Shown: positions 12,629 to 24,354 of the stretch, piece by piece | How positions within the stretch are numbered: position 1 is the stretch's first letter | Layout: the number at the start of each line of letters is the position of its first letter | Assembly: GCA_000151295.1 (NCBI GenBank) | Contig: GG745328.1 | Location: forward strand, 398,567 to 462,566 | Direction: 5' to 3' | Source of the DNA: Allomyces macrogynus ATCC 38327 | Lineage: Eukaryota; Blastocladiomycota; Blastocladiomycetes; Blastocladiales; Blastocladiaceae | Length of the DNA stretch: 64,000 nt | The notes under the pieces: model-generated | The model's input: the letters and a program-made list of their open reading frames with translations, nothing else | The model's database searches: none | Told to the model about the DNA's origin: nothing | Position numbers and translations under genes: made by a program

Positions 12629-13303
12629 ATGATCGATTCTGTGACGCGATACCTGCTGGATCCGGCCAACCACGACACGCTCGCCCTGCTCAAGGGCCTG
12701 CGCAATGGCCTCGTCTATGGCGCCAAGATCCGGTTCCCGCACGCGCTCGTCATGACGTTCCTGTTCCGCGACGGCAGGTGCGTATTCCCTCCACGGGCGA
12801 TGCATGCACCGCCCGCACGCGATGGCGACTGACCTCCTCCCACCAACGACAGCTTCACGTCCAAGATGAAGTTCGTGCTCGAAGCGACGCAGCAGCACTC
12901 GTGGAACCTCGGCCGGTTCGTCTTCATCTACAAGTCGCTCCTCCTCGCTTTACGCAAACTGCAAGGCGGCAAGGAATCGCCCATCGACGCGTTTCTCGCG
13001 GGTACGGCCGGCGGGTACTTGATTTTCGGCAAGAACAACAACATCAACCAGCAGATTGTCATGTACCTGTTTTCGCGCATCATGATTGGGCTCGCCAAGC
13101 TGGCCGTGCAGGAAGGCATCATTCCGGACCCGCCGCAGGACCCGTTCCCGCTGTTTGCCGCCGTCGTCTGGGGAATTGTCATGTGGTTGTTCCGCCACCA
13201 CCGCGATACGCTGCAGGCCAGTTTGCAGGCCAGTATGCAGTACCTCTACAACGACTCGGATGTCTGGAACTCGCTGCGGAATTGGATCTGGCATAACAAG
13301 TAA
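12629..13303 (+). CDS. PXMP4: Peroxisomal membrane protein 4 (PMP24, Tim17-like family)
   Basis: Two exons (12629-12777 and 12853-13303; 75-bp GT-AG intron, phase 2) encode 199 residues, close to the family's roughly 210. Conserved stretches include PHALVMTFLFRDG, HSWNLGRFVFIYK, FGKNNNINQQI and DPFPLFAAVVWG, all characteristic of PXMP4. The protein has several hydrophobic segments and lies in the peroxisomal membrane; its molecular role is poorly defined in the family. The start gives the standard N-terminus (LLKGLRNGLVYGAKIRFPHA). It indicates active peroxisomes in this organism. Confidence 0.93.
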
Positions 13304-13971
13304 CCGTGCGGCGGCGAGGGCGCGGGTGTGTCGTGGGTTTCGTTGCGGTGCGGCGTGTCGTGCTTTGGCGTGCGGTCGCGGGAGAAGAGGCGATTGTGTG
13401 GCAGCGCGGGTGTGTGGTGTGCGTGCGCTCGGTAGACGGGCGCGAGGTGGGGGGCTGTCGCGGCAGCCTTTCGCGCACAATGTGATGCGTTGTTTTGGTT
13501 TGGTCTTGGTCTCTTTCGCTTTAGCCTTGGATTTAGTTTTGGCTTGGTTTCAATCGGGTTTTGGTTTGGTTTCGGCTACCCACATACAAGTCTGCCTTGC
13601 TTGGTCGCACTCTTCACGGGCATCACGGATTGTGAGATCTTAGCCGCCGCCCTCGCAAGTAAACGAAAGGAGCAAAGAGCAAGCTGGCAGAGAAACAGAT
13701 CAGCGTCACCAACGTATAGTGGGGAACAAAATGATGATTTCCCGACGCGGTCAGGTGCTGCTTGGGAGAGTACCTTTGCCCCACGCAATGCTCGTCGCCT
13801 GGATGTCGGCGTCTGATCCGATCCCGTCCCACACCTTTACCTTCCGAATAACTTGTTGCAACAGGAATCGAAGAGCTGCAAACCACAGGCATCAGGGCTG
13901 CTGGGTGCCAACAGCAGTTCTGACGGCTGCAACCACCAACACGGCATTTCGGGCCCACCAACCTCAAGATC
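13304..13971. other. Intergenic, with a T/G-rich tract
   Basis: Between PXMP4 and the pseudokinase. About 13486-13580 is low-complexity TTTGG/TTGGT sequence. The rest shows no supported gene. Confidence 0.4.
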
Positions 13972-15746
13972 ATGTCCTCGACCTCGTGGCGCGTGTCCCG
14001 CGCAGACCGCGACGCCAAGTACCGGTCGATTGCGTTCACGGCCGATATTCGCGACTATGAACTCATCACGTCCATTGGTATCGCGTCGGATCAACATCAA
14101 CTCGGCCTGTGGATGCGCAGTAATAACACTTGGTTTTTGTCCACCCAGGCGGTGTTGACGACATGTCGTTCATGTACCTGTCGCTGTTCAAGCCGGCAAG
14201 CATCTACGTTGCGCTCAAGTACACGGACTTGAGCATCTCTCCGGACATTGAGTTTGTCGAGGAGTTGATGGTGCGAGGCCGGTTGCTTTTACTCGTTGCT
14301 TTTGGGAACGTGTCTTCACCGACTTCGCGGCACCAGACCGTCATCAACAACACTATGAAGTACCGGCACCCGTCGCTGCTGCCCTACTTCCACTCTTTTG
14401 TCGAGAACGAGCGGCTGTGGAGCGTGACGCTGCCCATGAAAGCAGGTCCGGCCACAACAATCCTCCCACGCGCACGCATTTTGTGCTTCCTGACGCGCTC
14501 TTCTCATAGCTTAGGCTCCCTCCGCTCCATCCTCGACGAGCAATTCCCGCTCGGCTTTTCCGAAACCACCGTCGCCACGATCCTCAAGTACTTGCTGCGC
14601 GCGCTGTGCTACCTGCACAACCAGGGGCTCATCCACAAGTACGCCGCCGCCGCCCCACGCTCTCCACCACTGCTCATTCCAGCACGGCGTTCACCTCGCT
14701 TACCCACGTAGCGACGTGCGCGCCGATAATATCCTGCTTGACTTCAACGGCGACGTGCGCGTCGTCGGCCTGCACCAAGTGACCAACCTGGCCGAGGGCC
14801 GTGCTGCCGCATTCGACTATGTCGGTAACCCGGAATGGATGGCGCCGGAACTGTTTGAGCAGCAGGTCTCGTTCGACCACCGGTCCGATATTTACTCGGT
14901 CGGGATCACGGCCATGGAGTTGGCGTTTGGGAAGACGCCGTACCGCGACTGGCCCCCGCTCAAGGTGCGGGATCTGCGCGCGCCGTGCGCGCAAGGTAGT
15001 GCGAGATTGCTCACCGCGGAGGGTGGGCGAGTAGATTCTGGTCGCCAAGCTCAAGTACGCGCCGCCGATCAGCGAGCAGGAGCTGGCCAAGGGCAAGAAG
15101 AAGCCGTTCTCGAAGCAGTTTTATGGAATGATTCGCGCGTGCCTCGAGCGCGACCCGGCACGAAGGTACACTCTCTTGCTTGTCCTCAACGTCCGCATGG
15201 GTCGATGGCTCACTGCAATTCCATTCGGTACAGGCCATCTGCTGCCGATCTCCTCAAGCACCCGTTCCTGCGCCGCGCCAAGGGCGCATCCTTCCTCGTC
15301 GACCGTATCATCAAGTCCAGCAACCTCGTGCGGAAACACGGTACGCATCACCCTCCGCTCCTCACTCCCGCTCCGCCACCCTCCACCTTACCGACCGGGA
15401 CCTGTTAGCAACTGCGCGATCCGGCAGCCCCACGATCCCGAAACCCGGCTCCCCCGCGCTCTCTTCGACATCTGGCTCGGCGCTCAGCGACTCGGGGTCA
15501 CCGTCGGCCATGTCATCGTCGACGGCGCTGCACGCCGGTAGCGGCCGCCCGCTGTCGCCGCACGCGCACGGGTCGGCCGTCTCGAGTATCTCGGAACTGT
15601 CGGTCGTTGGGGACTTGCAGTCGCGCCCCGGGTCGGCGGCAAGCGGCGGCGGGCACGACCGCCGGCAGTCGGTCGTGTCGCAGACGAGTCGGAAGAGTTA
15701 CTTGTCGGCGACGGACGATGAGGCGGTCGAGGGCGGTAGATGGTAA
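13972..15746 (+). CDS. STE20/STRAD-like pseudokinase
   Basis: Eight exons (13972-14077, 14149-14270, 14337-14445, 14515-14638, 14712-14964, 15035-15165, 15234-15340, 15409-15746) with GT-AG junctions in frame throughout, giving 429 residues. The fold matches STE20-group kinases: a degenerate glycine loop (IGGVDDMSFMYLSLF), a VALKYTDL strand that keeps the Lys, AGSLRSILDEQF, LLRALCYLHNQGLIHN, an intact APE in EWMAPELF, and the SDIYSVGITAMELAFGKTP stretch. The HRD is HND (Arg lost, Asp kept). The DFG position reads GLH, so the Mg-binding Asp is missing. STRAD proteins show the same kind of decay and activate LKB1 allosterically, so a similar scaffold role is likely. A Ser-rich tail follows the domain. 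Confidence 0.85.
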
Positions 15747-16487
15747 AGTCGGAGTTCACTGATGGAGACTGAGGGGCGACCGGAGGAAGGGTAGATCAGT
15801 ACATGAGGTTTTCTGGATGTGATGATGGTTTTGCAGGCAACGCGAGGGCTCATGCTTGCTTCCTTGCTCGCGTACAATTGATTTGGGAGAAGCAGGGACG
15901 AGAAGGTTTAGAGAGCGCAGGTTATCCGGATTTCGAAAATTTGTCGAACAACAGCGATTTGGATAATGATTCTGTATTGCCATGTCTTCTCTTCCCTCCG
16001 GCTGCGTTCATGATGGTGCGGTTTTCAGAATAGTGACCAGTCAGTAGAGACCATGCTGCGAGATCGCCCTTTCATGAGTAGTGTGCATTCCGTCATGGAG
16101 ATGTGGGGCCAAGTCTCAGTTGTGCCCCAGACTTGTCTCTTGCCCGCATTCCTCGGCGATAGAGCTTCCAAACCGCTGAGCTCCACTCGGAGCAACTCGT
16201 ATTGCCTTGACGCTGAAAACCCACAATAAGTCTTTCATGTTGCTCTCGTCAATTCCACCGTCAACTCCGCAATGAATCTCGAGGCAATGAAGTCCATCCT
16301 GGTCGTTGTGAAACCCTGCCTGAACAAGCATGTTCTCGCAACAAATGTAATCTGTCGTTATCGCCACTCAAGATGACCTGTTTGCACTGTAAGACAAACT
16401 ATATTCGCGTTTCCGTGGTTCATCAATCCGATCATACAATCCACCCACCCGGCAAACCGTCCAATCAATCCTCCCTAGGGCCCTGCT
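15747..16487. other. Convergent intergenic region
   Basis: Lies between the 3' ends of the pseudokinase and OLA1 genes and is less GC-rich than its neighbours. No open frame has domain character, and no RNA gene is recognised. Confidence 0.4.
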
Positions 16488-18214
16488 TTACTTCTTCTTC
16501 GGCTGCGTCGTCACGTTGAACTGTTCATGGAAACACGACATTAATGACCGTCGCACTACGACCACAAATTCACAAAACCATTCCGAGCATCACGGATCGT
16601 ACCTTAAAGTGGCAAATATCGCCGTCCTCGACAATGTACTCGCGCCCGCGCTGAGCGTACTTGCCCGCGGCCTTGACGGCCGCCTCGGACCCGAGTTCCT
16701 TCAAGTCGGCAAACTTCATCACATCGGCCATGATAAACCCGCGCTCAAAGTCGGTGTGAATTACGCCCGCGGCCTGCGGCGCCTTGGACTGCTTGCGCAC
16801 GGTCCAGGCGCGGACTACGACAAACAGCCGGTCTGCGTGAGCAACCAATCGGTGGAGAAATGCCGAAATCGCAATCGCAGAATGGTACCTTCGTCGGCAC
16901 CGGCCGTGAAGAAGTAGACGAGCTGCAGCGCCTGGTACCCGGCGACAATGATCTTGGGCAGTGCCGACTGCACACCCTCGCCGAGCGACTTAAGGTACTC
17001 GGTGCGCTGTGCCTCGTCCATGGTCATGAGCTTTTCCTCGAGCGCGCCCGAGAACGGGATCAGCAGGTCGCCGCCTAAATGACGCGCGGGGAAACATGAG
17101 CAATCGAATCCAAACACTCCACCCTATGGCGGCGCGGCACGTACGGTTGTTGGCGTCGATCCATGCCTTAACCTTGGGCAGGAACTTGTTCTTCTTGCGA
17201 ATGTAGTCCTTTTCGCTGAGGTTGGCGAGGTAAATCACGGGCTTGGCCGTGAGGAGGTGCATCGTGTTCAGCACCTCCACTTCGCGAGAGGTCCAGTCGC
17301 CCGTGCGCACGTCCTTTTTCTGCACTTGGACCCAGTCCAAAACCTTTTTGGCGATCTCGTAATCCTCCTTTTTGGTCTTGGCGTCGGCCCCCTGCCCGGC
17401 ACGCGCGGCAAGCTTGCCGAGGTCTTCGACCTTCTTGATGAGGAACTCCTCGTCCTTGAGACGGCTAGATTGCGGCCGAGAGAACGGATCAGGTTCAGTT
17501 CTTGACCTCGCCGGCAATCCACGACGAGACGCGGGATACAACGGAGCTAACGTACAGCTCCTCGTGAATAATCTCCATGTCACGAACCGGGTCGACCTCG
17601 TCCTCGACATGCGCAATATCCGGGTCGATGAAGCACCGCAGCATGTGGAAAATGCCGTCGACGGCGCGAATATGTGAGAGGAACGCGTTGCCAAGCCCCG
17701 CGCCCGACGATGCGCCCTTGACGAGACCGGCAATGTCGAGAACTGTCAAAAACGCGGGCACTTTGGACGCAGGCTTGTACATGGCGCAGAGCTCATCGAA
17801 CCGCGTGTCCGGGACGGCGACGCGGCCCTCAGACGGATCGATGGTCGCGAACGGGTAGTTGGCCGAGAGCACATTGCTGTTGGTGAGCACGTTGAAGAAA
17901 AGCGACTACACACGTCGGCGATCCACGCGCGCACGTCATGAACGATGATTAGACTTGGATTTCGGACAGACGAGCAGCCGTGGGTGGCCAGGACCACGGG
18001 CCCTCGCACTCGATCACATCGGCCATGGACTTCGACGAGAATTATGGTCGATGGTCATTTGGCGCGACGGAAAGCGCGTGGGCCACGATTGAAATCGAGA
18101 GCTGGCGCCAACCTTGCCCGTGTTCGGAAGGCCGACGACGCCGATCTTCAGGTTGTTGGACGGGCGACCGAGGAGAATCTTTTCGGGGGCCGCTTGCTGC
18201 TTCTTCGGAGGCAT
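16488..18214 (-). CDS. OLA1: Obg-like ATPase 1 (YchF family)
   Basis: Six exons: 18214-18113, 17905-17556, 17464-17145, 17074-16889, 16814-16603 and 16520-16488, with frame-consistent GT-AG introns, coding 400 residues (family about 395). The G1 P-loop is [11 protein letters not shown], and G3 is [20 protein letters not shown]. The YchF-specific NxxE-type G4, which favours ATP over GTP, lies in [12 protein letters not shown]. The TGS domain follows ([21 protein letters not shown] and [12 protein letters not shown]). The P-loop is split by the first intron between GK and S. OLA1/YchF binds ribosomes and tunes translation and stress responses. The usual PNVGKS appears here as PNTGKS. Confidence 0.95.
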
Positions 18215-18630
18215 GGTGGTTGGATCGTTGGTCGTTGTGCGTTGGCCGGTGACTGAAGCCGGAGTGATGGCGAGGAGAGATCGGAAAGGCACGCCGATGT
18301 GGCCCTGCACAAAAATTGCGTGACACGTGCGTGACCCGTTGGCTGGGCCGCGTGTTGGCAAACTGGAACCGACTGTGTGTGTCCTGTCTTCTGCTTGCCT
18401 GTCTGCATGTCTTTGCTTCCGTGCTTTTGCTGGCTGCCCTGTTGATCGAGTCTGACCCGTGTCTTGCCGCATCCATCAAGTTGTGGTTCGCGTGTTCGGC
18501 GACCTCGAGGACCTCAAGCTCAATGGCGGGCTCTTTGCCGCTCCATCCAATTGACCGTCTTGAGCACTGTGCTCCGTACCTCAATGTTGATCCCTCAGTT
18601 GTGACAACTGGTTCACCCAAACCCTACGCC

Positions 18631-20414
18631 ATGGCCTCAACGTTCGAGGTGCTCCCGGTTGACGTTATTGAAGGTATCTGTTTGGCCGTGCACCGGATTT
18701 CTCGTGTCGCTCTCCTCCATTTGGCGCTTGCCTCGCCCGTCCAGTATGCTCCTGCGATCCACACCGCTCTGCGTGAGCCCAGCAACGACATACAATGGCT
18801 CTTCAACAGAGTGATCTCGCGTGACGAGCAGCACCAAATCCCAGCGAGATGCTGGCCGCCGTCACAAGCAAACGTCAGCCACGCCCAACCCTGGCGACGC
18901 TATTGCTGTGCTGCGGCATGTCGATTCGCCCGTACTCTCAACATCGGATCTTGAATGTTGGTACCTCGTTCTTCCCTCCCGATCCGAGGATTCGTCGTGG
19001 ACGAGTTTCAATTTTCTGGAGATGCAAATGCAAGTTGTGCTGTGGATCCCTCTTGCACATGTTCGCCACTTTGTCGTGTGCCGTCTCAGCAAACAGCATG
19101 TCATTGCGTTCCCACCTTTCCTCGAGTTGCTCACCATTAATCATTCTTGGATTCGAGATGAAGCATGGCAATCATTGCCACCCAAGCTTCAGTCTATTCG
19201 CATTGTTACAATGGGCTCGGCTTACTTCAATTTGCAGGTCCTTGCACGTCACTTCCCCTCTGCGCTCAGCCGCCTTGAACTTGTCATTGATCAACTGGAC
19301 GACCAGACTTTAGACAGTATTTTCGACCAGTTGCCCCAACAACTTGATTCTCTCAACGTTTGGGCTGGCGAAAAAGCACAACGGTATATGCAAGAACGAG
19401 AACGCAATGATGCTTGTCAAGCGTCTTCACATACTGCCGCGACTGACCGTGCTGGAGCATCATGCCTGGCATCTTTGTCATCTCGATGCGCTTGTCCTAG
19501 CTCTCAATACGCGCCGACTCGATAATGACGTGAAGCCACTGCGCTCCTTGACTCTAAGTTTATTGCAACCGATTGAACTTGACAACCTGGCTGCTCTTTC
19601 ACGCGTGGAGTCGAGGCCGACGCTTCATATCGAATCGGTCGACGTGGATTTTCATGAGTGGGACTGCTTCAATATCGATCTGGACGTCATTGACAGGCTC
19701 GTGAGAACAGTGATCCCCTGGCTGCCCAGAGGCACGCGTGGCATGCGAGTGGGTCTCCCCACGTGGGAACCAAGTTGGGCCGATGCGCTGGGATACGTTT
19801 TGCATCCTGACCTTTGCCACCTTACCATGGAAACCAATGGCGGGGCAAACGATCCGCAAACGTTCCCCTTTGATTCCATGAACTTTCCTGTCCATCTGCG
19901 CACGCTCTCGCTGCACGCGTGTGCCTACTCGTTTGGCTTGGTCACATTCAGCACCGTACCTCAGCCAATGCGTGTACCAGCTACGCTTGAACAGCTTGAC
20001 CTCTCTCGAAACTACTTCTCGACTGCTGACCTTACCGGTCTCTTCCCACATGGGCGGCCACTGCAGTTGCAAGGGTTGCGGCTCGACAACAACTTTCTGA
20101 CCCAACTGCCGCGCCAAATCCCACCAGAGTTGCGCAAGTTGAGTTTGAAGTCGTGTGCTCAAGTTTGCGAAGATGATGACCAGGAAGCTTGGGCTGCCTC
20201 GCTTCCCTTGTCACTTCGTGCTCTCGACATGAGCGAGTGTGGACTCGACGACCACATTGTTGAGGGACTTTTGAAATGGGCCCAGAAGCTGCCGCGGCAT
20301 CATGCGAGGCGTGTTCATATTCACGTGGAAGATTGCAATTTCGAATCGCCGACGATTGCGAAGAGGTTGCGCAAAGTTGTTGGCATGTTTGATGCTGGTT
20401 ACTGGTTTGATTGA
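18631..20414 (+). CDS. F-box-like/leucine-rich-repeat protein, copy 1
   Basis: The N-terminus has an F-box-like helix pair, LPVDVIEGICLAVHRIS then LLHLALASPVQYAPAIHTAL, typical of substrate adaptors of SCF ubiquitin ligases. A roughly 450-residue LRR-like region follows (for example LRTLSLHACA, LEQLDLSRNYF, LQGLRLDNNFL, LRALDMSECGLDD). The coding signal changes frame twice: between about 18800 and 18900, and near 19345-19400 (MLVKRLHILPRLTVLEHHAW continues in the third frame). An intron may explain the first shift; I find no clean site for the second. An upstream in-frame ATG lies at 18523. Target proteins cannot be inferred. This is the longest member of a six-copy family in this window. Confidence 0.6.
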
Positions 20415-21280
20415 ATGCGGTAACTTGCTGCGCTTTTTCATCTTCCCACTTGACGTTCTGCAAAGATCCAAGGCTCAACATTCGGGCCTTGCAGGTAGAT
20501 CTACTTGCAGGTGATGCTCCTCAAGGAATATAACGGAGAGCGCTTGCGCCATGCTTTGTTTTGTTGATCGAGCTGTTCGTGTGCCTGTTCATTTCATTCT
20601 CCACCAGCATATTTCGCCAGGATCACGCTCATTGTATCCTGGGAGTCAACAATAGTGAAATCATCCTGAATGCTGTTGTTTTCTGCTTCGGCCTTTTGTT
20701 CATGTCACGGTCTGGTTCAGGGCACTTGAGCCAACGGTTTTGCGACTAGTTTACGCGCTGGACTTTCTTTGGATGAACTGTGTCGCGGTTGAGAGAGGAG
20801 AGCCAACATGGACCACCCTCAGAACGCACGATTACAACTGCCCGTACGGTTTGTCGGCAAAGGAAGCAGTCACGGCCCAGGCCCACCCTTATCAGTTTAC
20901 TGGTGTGGGCCAACGCCATCTAGGCGCGACCTCATGGAGAGCAGCTGGATTGAACTTATTTGGCAGAGTCACACAGGCCCTGACAATGCGACAATCATCT
21001 TGTTTGCAGCGATCCGAACTGCGTTAGAAGCCGTGCAAGCTCTCTCAGCGGTTTAGAGCGTCATGCTCTCGATTTGTCCTCTCCCTCTTTGATGGCAGCT
21101 CATCGTTCCGTGCTCTATCGTCGACCTCGATCCGCTTGCTCCGCGGCCTGAAGCCCACTTCTAATTTCTTTGCTTGTTCACGATCCAAGTGACCGTTGGG
21201 TGCAACAAGCAGTTGGCGCTGGCACCTTAGTCATAACAACCCTGACTTCATGTGCAACTGTGCCCACAAATGCTCGTGTC
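20415..21280. other. Intergenic between tandem F-box/LRR copies
   Basis: Relatively AT-rich. Short open frames with no repeat or domain character; no RNA gene recognised. Confidence 0.4.
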
Positions 21281-22195
21281 ACGACGTCCATTCTCGAGGA
21301 GCTCCCGTTTGATGTGATTGAAGTTATTTGCGTGGCTGTGGACCGCGTTTCACGCAATATCTTGTTTAATCTGGCGCCTGCCTCGCCCGCATTCTTTGCT
21401 GCTGCAATCCATACAGCATTACGGCAGCCCAACAAGAGTGTATGCTGGGTCGGAGACACGATGGTTACATCTGCGACCGAGCAATGCAGAGCAAAGTTTT
21501 CCTAACTGCCAGCAATTGTGGATGTGGCCCAAACTCCCTCCAGGCAGTGGTGCTGCCGTGCTGCGGGGAATCGATTCGCCCAATGAGTTATATTTATCCG
21601 ATTTTCAGAGTTGCTCCCTCGCTCTTCGAGGCCGCCCTAAGGATCGCTTTGGTTCTTCAACTGGCGTCACATTTGTGCGGTTCGGCCAGCATCTGTCCGT
21701 AGTTCGAATCCCGCTTCAGCATGTCCGCCACTTTGTCATGTGCAGTTTGGCCATGAAGACGAACTTTGTCGCGTCCCTCTATTTCTAGAATCGCTCACCA
21801 TCGAGGGCCTCTATTTCCCAGCTTGCACATGAATGGAATGGGGGATCGCATTGAAAACGTCAACCCTGCAGAATTCGAGCGGCATCCTGTGTCGCTGCTT
21901 CATTCCAGCCGAGTTGGACATCAGTTATTTCCAAGAAACCTATCCACACCGCCTCGAGAAGTCGCAACGATCAGCAAACCAAGACAAACTCCTGCACATC
22001 ACATGTATCCACATGTGCCAACTTCAGGGCTGGTGAGCAGGAACCCGTGCATGCCAAGGACTCGAAAAGTCGCGTTCAGGGTTGTAGAATTACTTCCAAT
22101 TTGCTTCCTTATTTGTGACAACGTCATTTCCCAGCACATCAGTCTGGGCGGAATGGACTTGACATGGAATGCCAGCAACTCCACGGTCCACCCTC
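21281..22195 (+). pseudogene. F-box-like/LRR protein, copy 2 (decayed)
   Basis: The F-box-like helix pair is clear: LEELPFDVIEVICVAVDRVS, then APASPAFFAAAIHTALRQP, closely matching copy 1. The following segment also aligns with copy 1, in a different frame: AAVLRGIDSPNELYLSDF and LSVVRIPLQHVRHFVMCSL correspond to IAVLRHVDSP and VVLWIPLAHVRHFVVC. The frame stops at 21788 and later fragments lie in other frames, so most of the LRR region is gone or scrambled. Probably a tandem duplicate that lost function. Its 3' end runs up to the convergent Hsp70 gene. Confidence 0.6.
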
Positions 22196-22199
22196 ATCT

Positions 22200-24109
22200 T
22201 TATTCTTCCAGCAGGACACCCAGGTACTTGGCCATAATCCGGTTGGTCTCCATTTCAATCTGCTCTTGCAGGTCGTGCAACTCTGAGCGCGTCATGACAG
22301 CATCCATGTGAACGCTCAACTGCAGGCCCATGGCAATCACCTGATCGAGCTTCCTCATGTCTGTCGGACGCATGTGCGCTACAAGTTTCGGGTTCCTGAT
22401 GATGTTGCTGCGCAGCGTCAAGGCATATTGTTCCAGCCGGAGTCGAGCGGCCTTATGCGCTTGCACGTGCTCGTCCTCTTCCCATGCCTGCTCCACCTCC
22501 GTTGTCATCCGGTTCAACTCGTTGCGTGGCAACCGTAAACTGTCCTTGATGTCGACCTTGAGCGGATTCTGGCCCTGGTCATCACACAGCGTCACAATGA
22601 GCTCGCCGGCACAGCCCAGATTGAAATCAACTTGGATGTGTCCTGGCCAATGGTTTGCCTGGTATGGCACTTGAGCGAGCTGATGCGTCTCCTGTTCAAC
22701 AATTTGCACGAGAAAGGGCCGCGGAATGCTAATGGGGATAGGAACATCCTCTTTTTTGCGACAGGGAATGGTGTTACAACTCTTGGCAATTAGAACCTGC
22801 GGCCCTGGCTCGATTTGCACGCTCAACGAGTGCGATGTCACATCAAGTACCAGCACTTCTTTGAGCGGCATTACATTTGTCCCCGCCAACATTGCTCCCA
22901 GAATACCAGCACCATGAGCCGCTGCCTTGCCCGAGCCGACCTGGATGTTGATTCCCTGGAATTGGTCGGTCAGCATCTGCTGCAACTTGGGCATCTGCAA
23001 CATCCCGCCAACCATAATAATCTCGTGCATGTCTTGAGGTTTCATACGTGCATCGCTTAGAACTTGCATGACAGTCTCCATGCTGGAACAGAGCAAGTCC
23101 TCGCACAGGTCCTCCAACTGCACACGCGTCAAAGTTGTCGAGAAATTCAGCCCTTCGTCGACAAAATCAACGACAACTGTGGTTGAGTCAGTCAACGACA
23201 GAGTGCACTTGGCACGCTCACAAGCAGATCGCAAACGAGCGAGGGCCCTCGCGTTATTGAAGACGTTTTTGCCGTGCCGGTGATATACCTCATGCGCGAG
23301 GTGGTTGAGGAGCCGGTTGTCCATATCAATACCGCCCAGGTCCGTCACCTTACCACCAGCCACCTTGGCTTCGAAAATGCTGTCTTCGATCGTCAAAACG
23401 GCCACGTCGAGAGTCCCGCCACCGAGGTCAAAGACGAGAACATTTTTTTCGCCAAGGGGAGCGGCATTGTCAAGGCCTGTGACAGGCAACTGGCCCGTCT
23501 CCCAAAAATGCCCAAGCGCGACTGCCAAGGAATCCTTGATGAGGCGCAGAACCGTCAGGCCCGCCATTTCGGCCGCGTCCAAGATCGCCTGGAGCTGCTT
23601 GAAGTTAAACGCCGAAGGTATCGTGATGACAGCGTATTTTATGGCCGTTCCGAGGTGCGTCTCAGCCATGGCCTTGGCTTTGCGCAAGATCAGTGCCGTA
23701 TACTGCTCCGGGTACCAACACTTGCCACCAACCGCTGCAAGACGAGGACGATCATTACCAGGGGATTTGAATTGGAATGGCCCGGACTTGTCGCCAATCC
23801 GGCGATCAAGCAGCCGCCGCACGTCGCGGATCGTAGTGGTCGGATAGATATGGCTGTGTTCAATGGCAGTCTCTCCATAGATGCGACCAGTGGGTGTGAC
23901 CACGATGCATGTGGGCGTAGCATCCTTGCCGTCCTCGTTCAAAATGGTTTCGGCGCGCCCGTTGCGCCAGACGCTGACTCGCACATAAGTGGTGCCAAGG
24001 TCTATCCAGGAAGCACGTCGTCACGGATCTTTCATCAGCTTGTATTTTCTAGGGCGCAAAGAACGTGAGGGCTGCAAGTACCAATGCCAATGGCAGGCGT
24101 CTCAAGCAT
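22200..24109 (-). CDS. Divergent Hsp70-family chaperone-like protein
   Basis: Two exons (24109-24082 and 24001-22200) separated by an 80-bp GT-AG intron; 609 residues. Exon 1 encodes only MLETPAIGI and joins to DLGTTYVRVSVW to complete the phosphate-1 motif (GIDLGTT). Further nucleotide-binding landmarks are VFDLGGGTLDVAVL (phosphate-2), CERAKCTLS and IIMVGGMLQMPKLQ (adenosine site). A substrate-binding-like region (VLDVTSHSLSVQI) and a helical lid follow. It lacks an EEVD tail and a signal peptide, and is only distantly like canonical cytosolic Hsp70, so it is a specialised paralogue. The promoter holds a TATA box and four 30-bp repeats. Confidence 0.85.
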
Positions 24110-24189
24110 TGGTATACTGGAGGTTGATTTGCTGCTTTGCCTCGTTGATTGTGCTGGTGAGCCGGTCGCTGCGTGGAGCGGTCCTTCGA

Positions 24190-24197
24190 TATTTATA
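24190..24197 (-). promoter_or_regulatory. TATA box of the divergent Hsp70 gene
   Basis: TATAAATA on the minus strand, 81-88 bp upstream of the Hsp70 start codon. It lies between the start and the 30-bp repeat array, which is the expected order for an upstream activating region, TATA box and transcript start. Confidence 0.6.
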
Positions 24198-24234
24198 TCA
24201 ATCCACCCAGCACATGAGGGGTGGGCGATGCAGT

Positions 24235-24354
24235 GTGTCAACGCCAAGTGACTTGGCAGTAGGCGTGTCAACGCCAAGTGACTTGGCAGTAGGCGTGTCA
24301 ACGCCAAGTGAGCTGGCAGTAGGCGTGTCAACGCCAAGTGAGTTGGAAGTTGGA
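24235..24354. repeat. Four 30-bp direct repeats with an internal dyad
   Basis: Copies start at 24235, 24265, 24295 and 24325. Copies 1 and 2 are identical; 3 and 4 have a few substitutions. Each contains CCAAGTGACTTGG, a perfect 6-bp dyad around one central base in copies 1 and 2 and degenerate in 3 and 4. The array lies about 40-160 bp upstream of the TATA box of the minus-strand Hsp70 gene, so it may be a transcription-factor binding array. It is also open in translation as a 10-residue repeat, which I think is incidental. Confidence 0.9.

Noticed and set aside
21700..21715. tRNA B-box-like sequence (GTTCGAATCCC)
   Set aside because: It lies in the reading frame of the decayed F-box/LRR copy 2, and no cloverleaf can be built around it.
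24235..24354. CRISPR-like array
   Set aside because: The units are contiguous without spacers, and the genome is eukaryotic.
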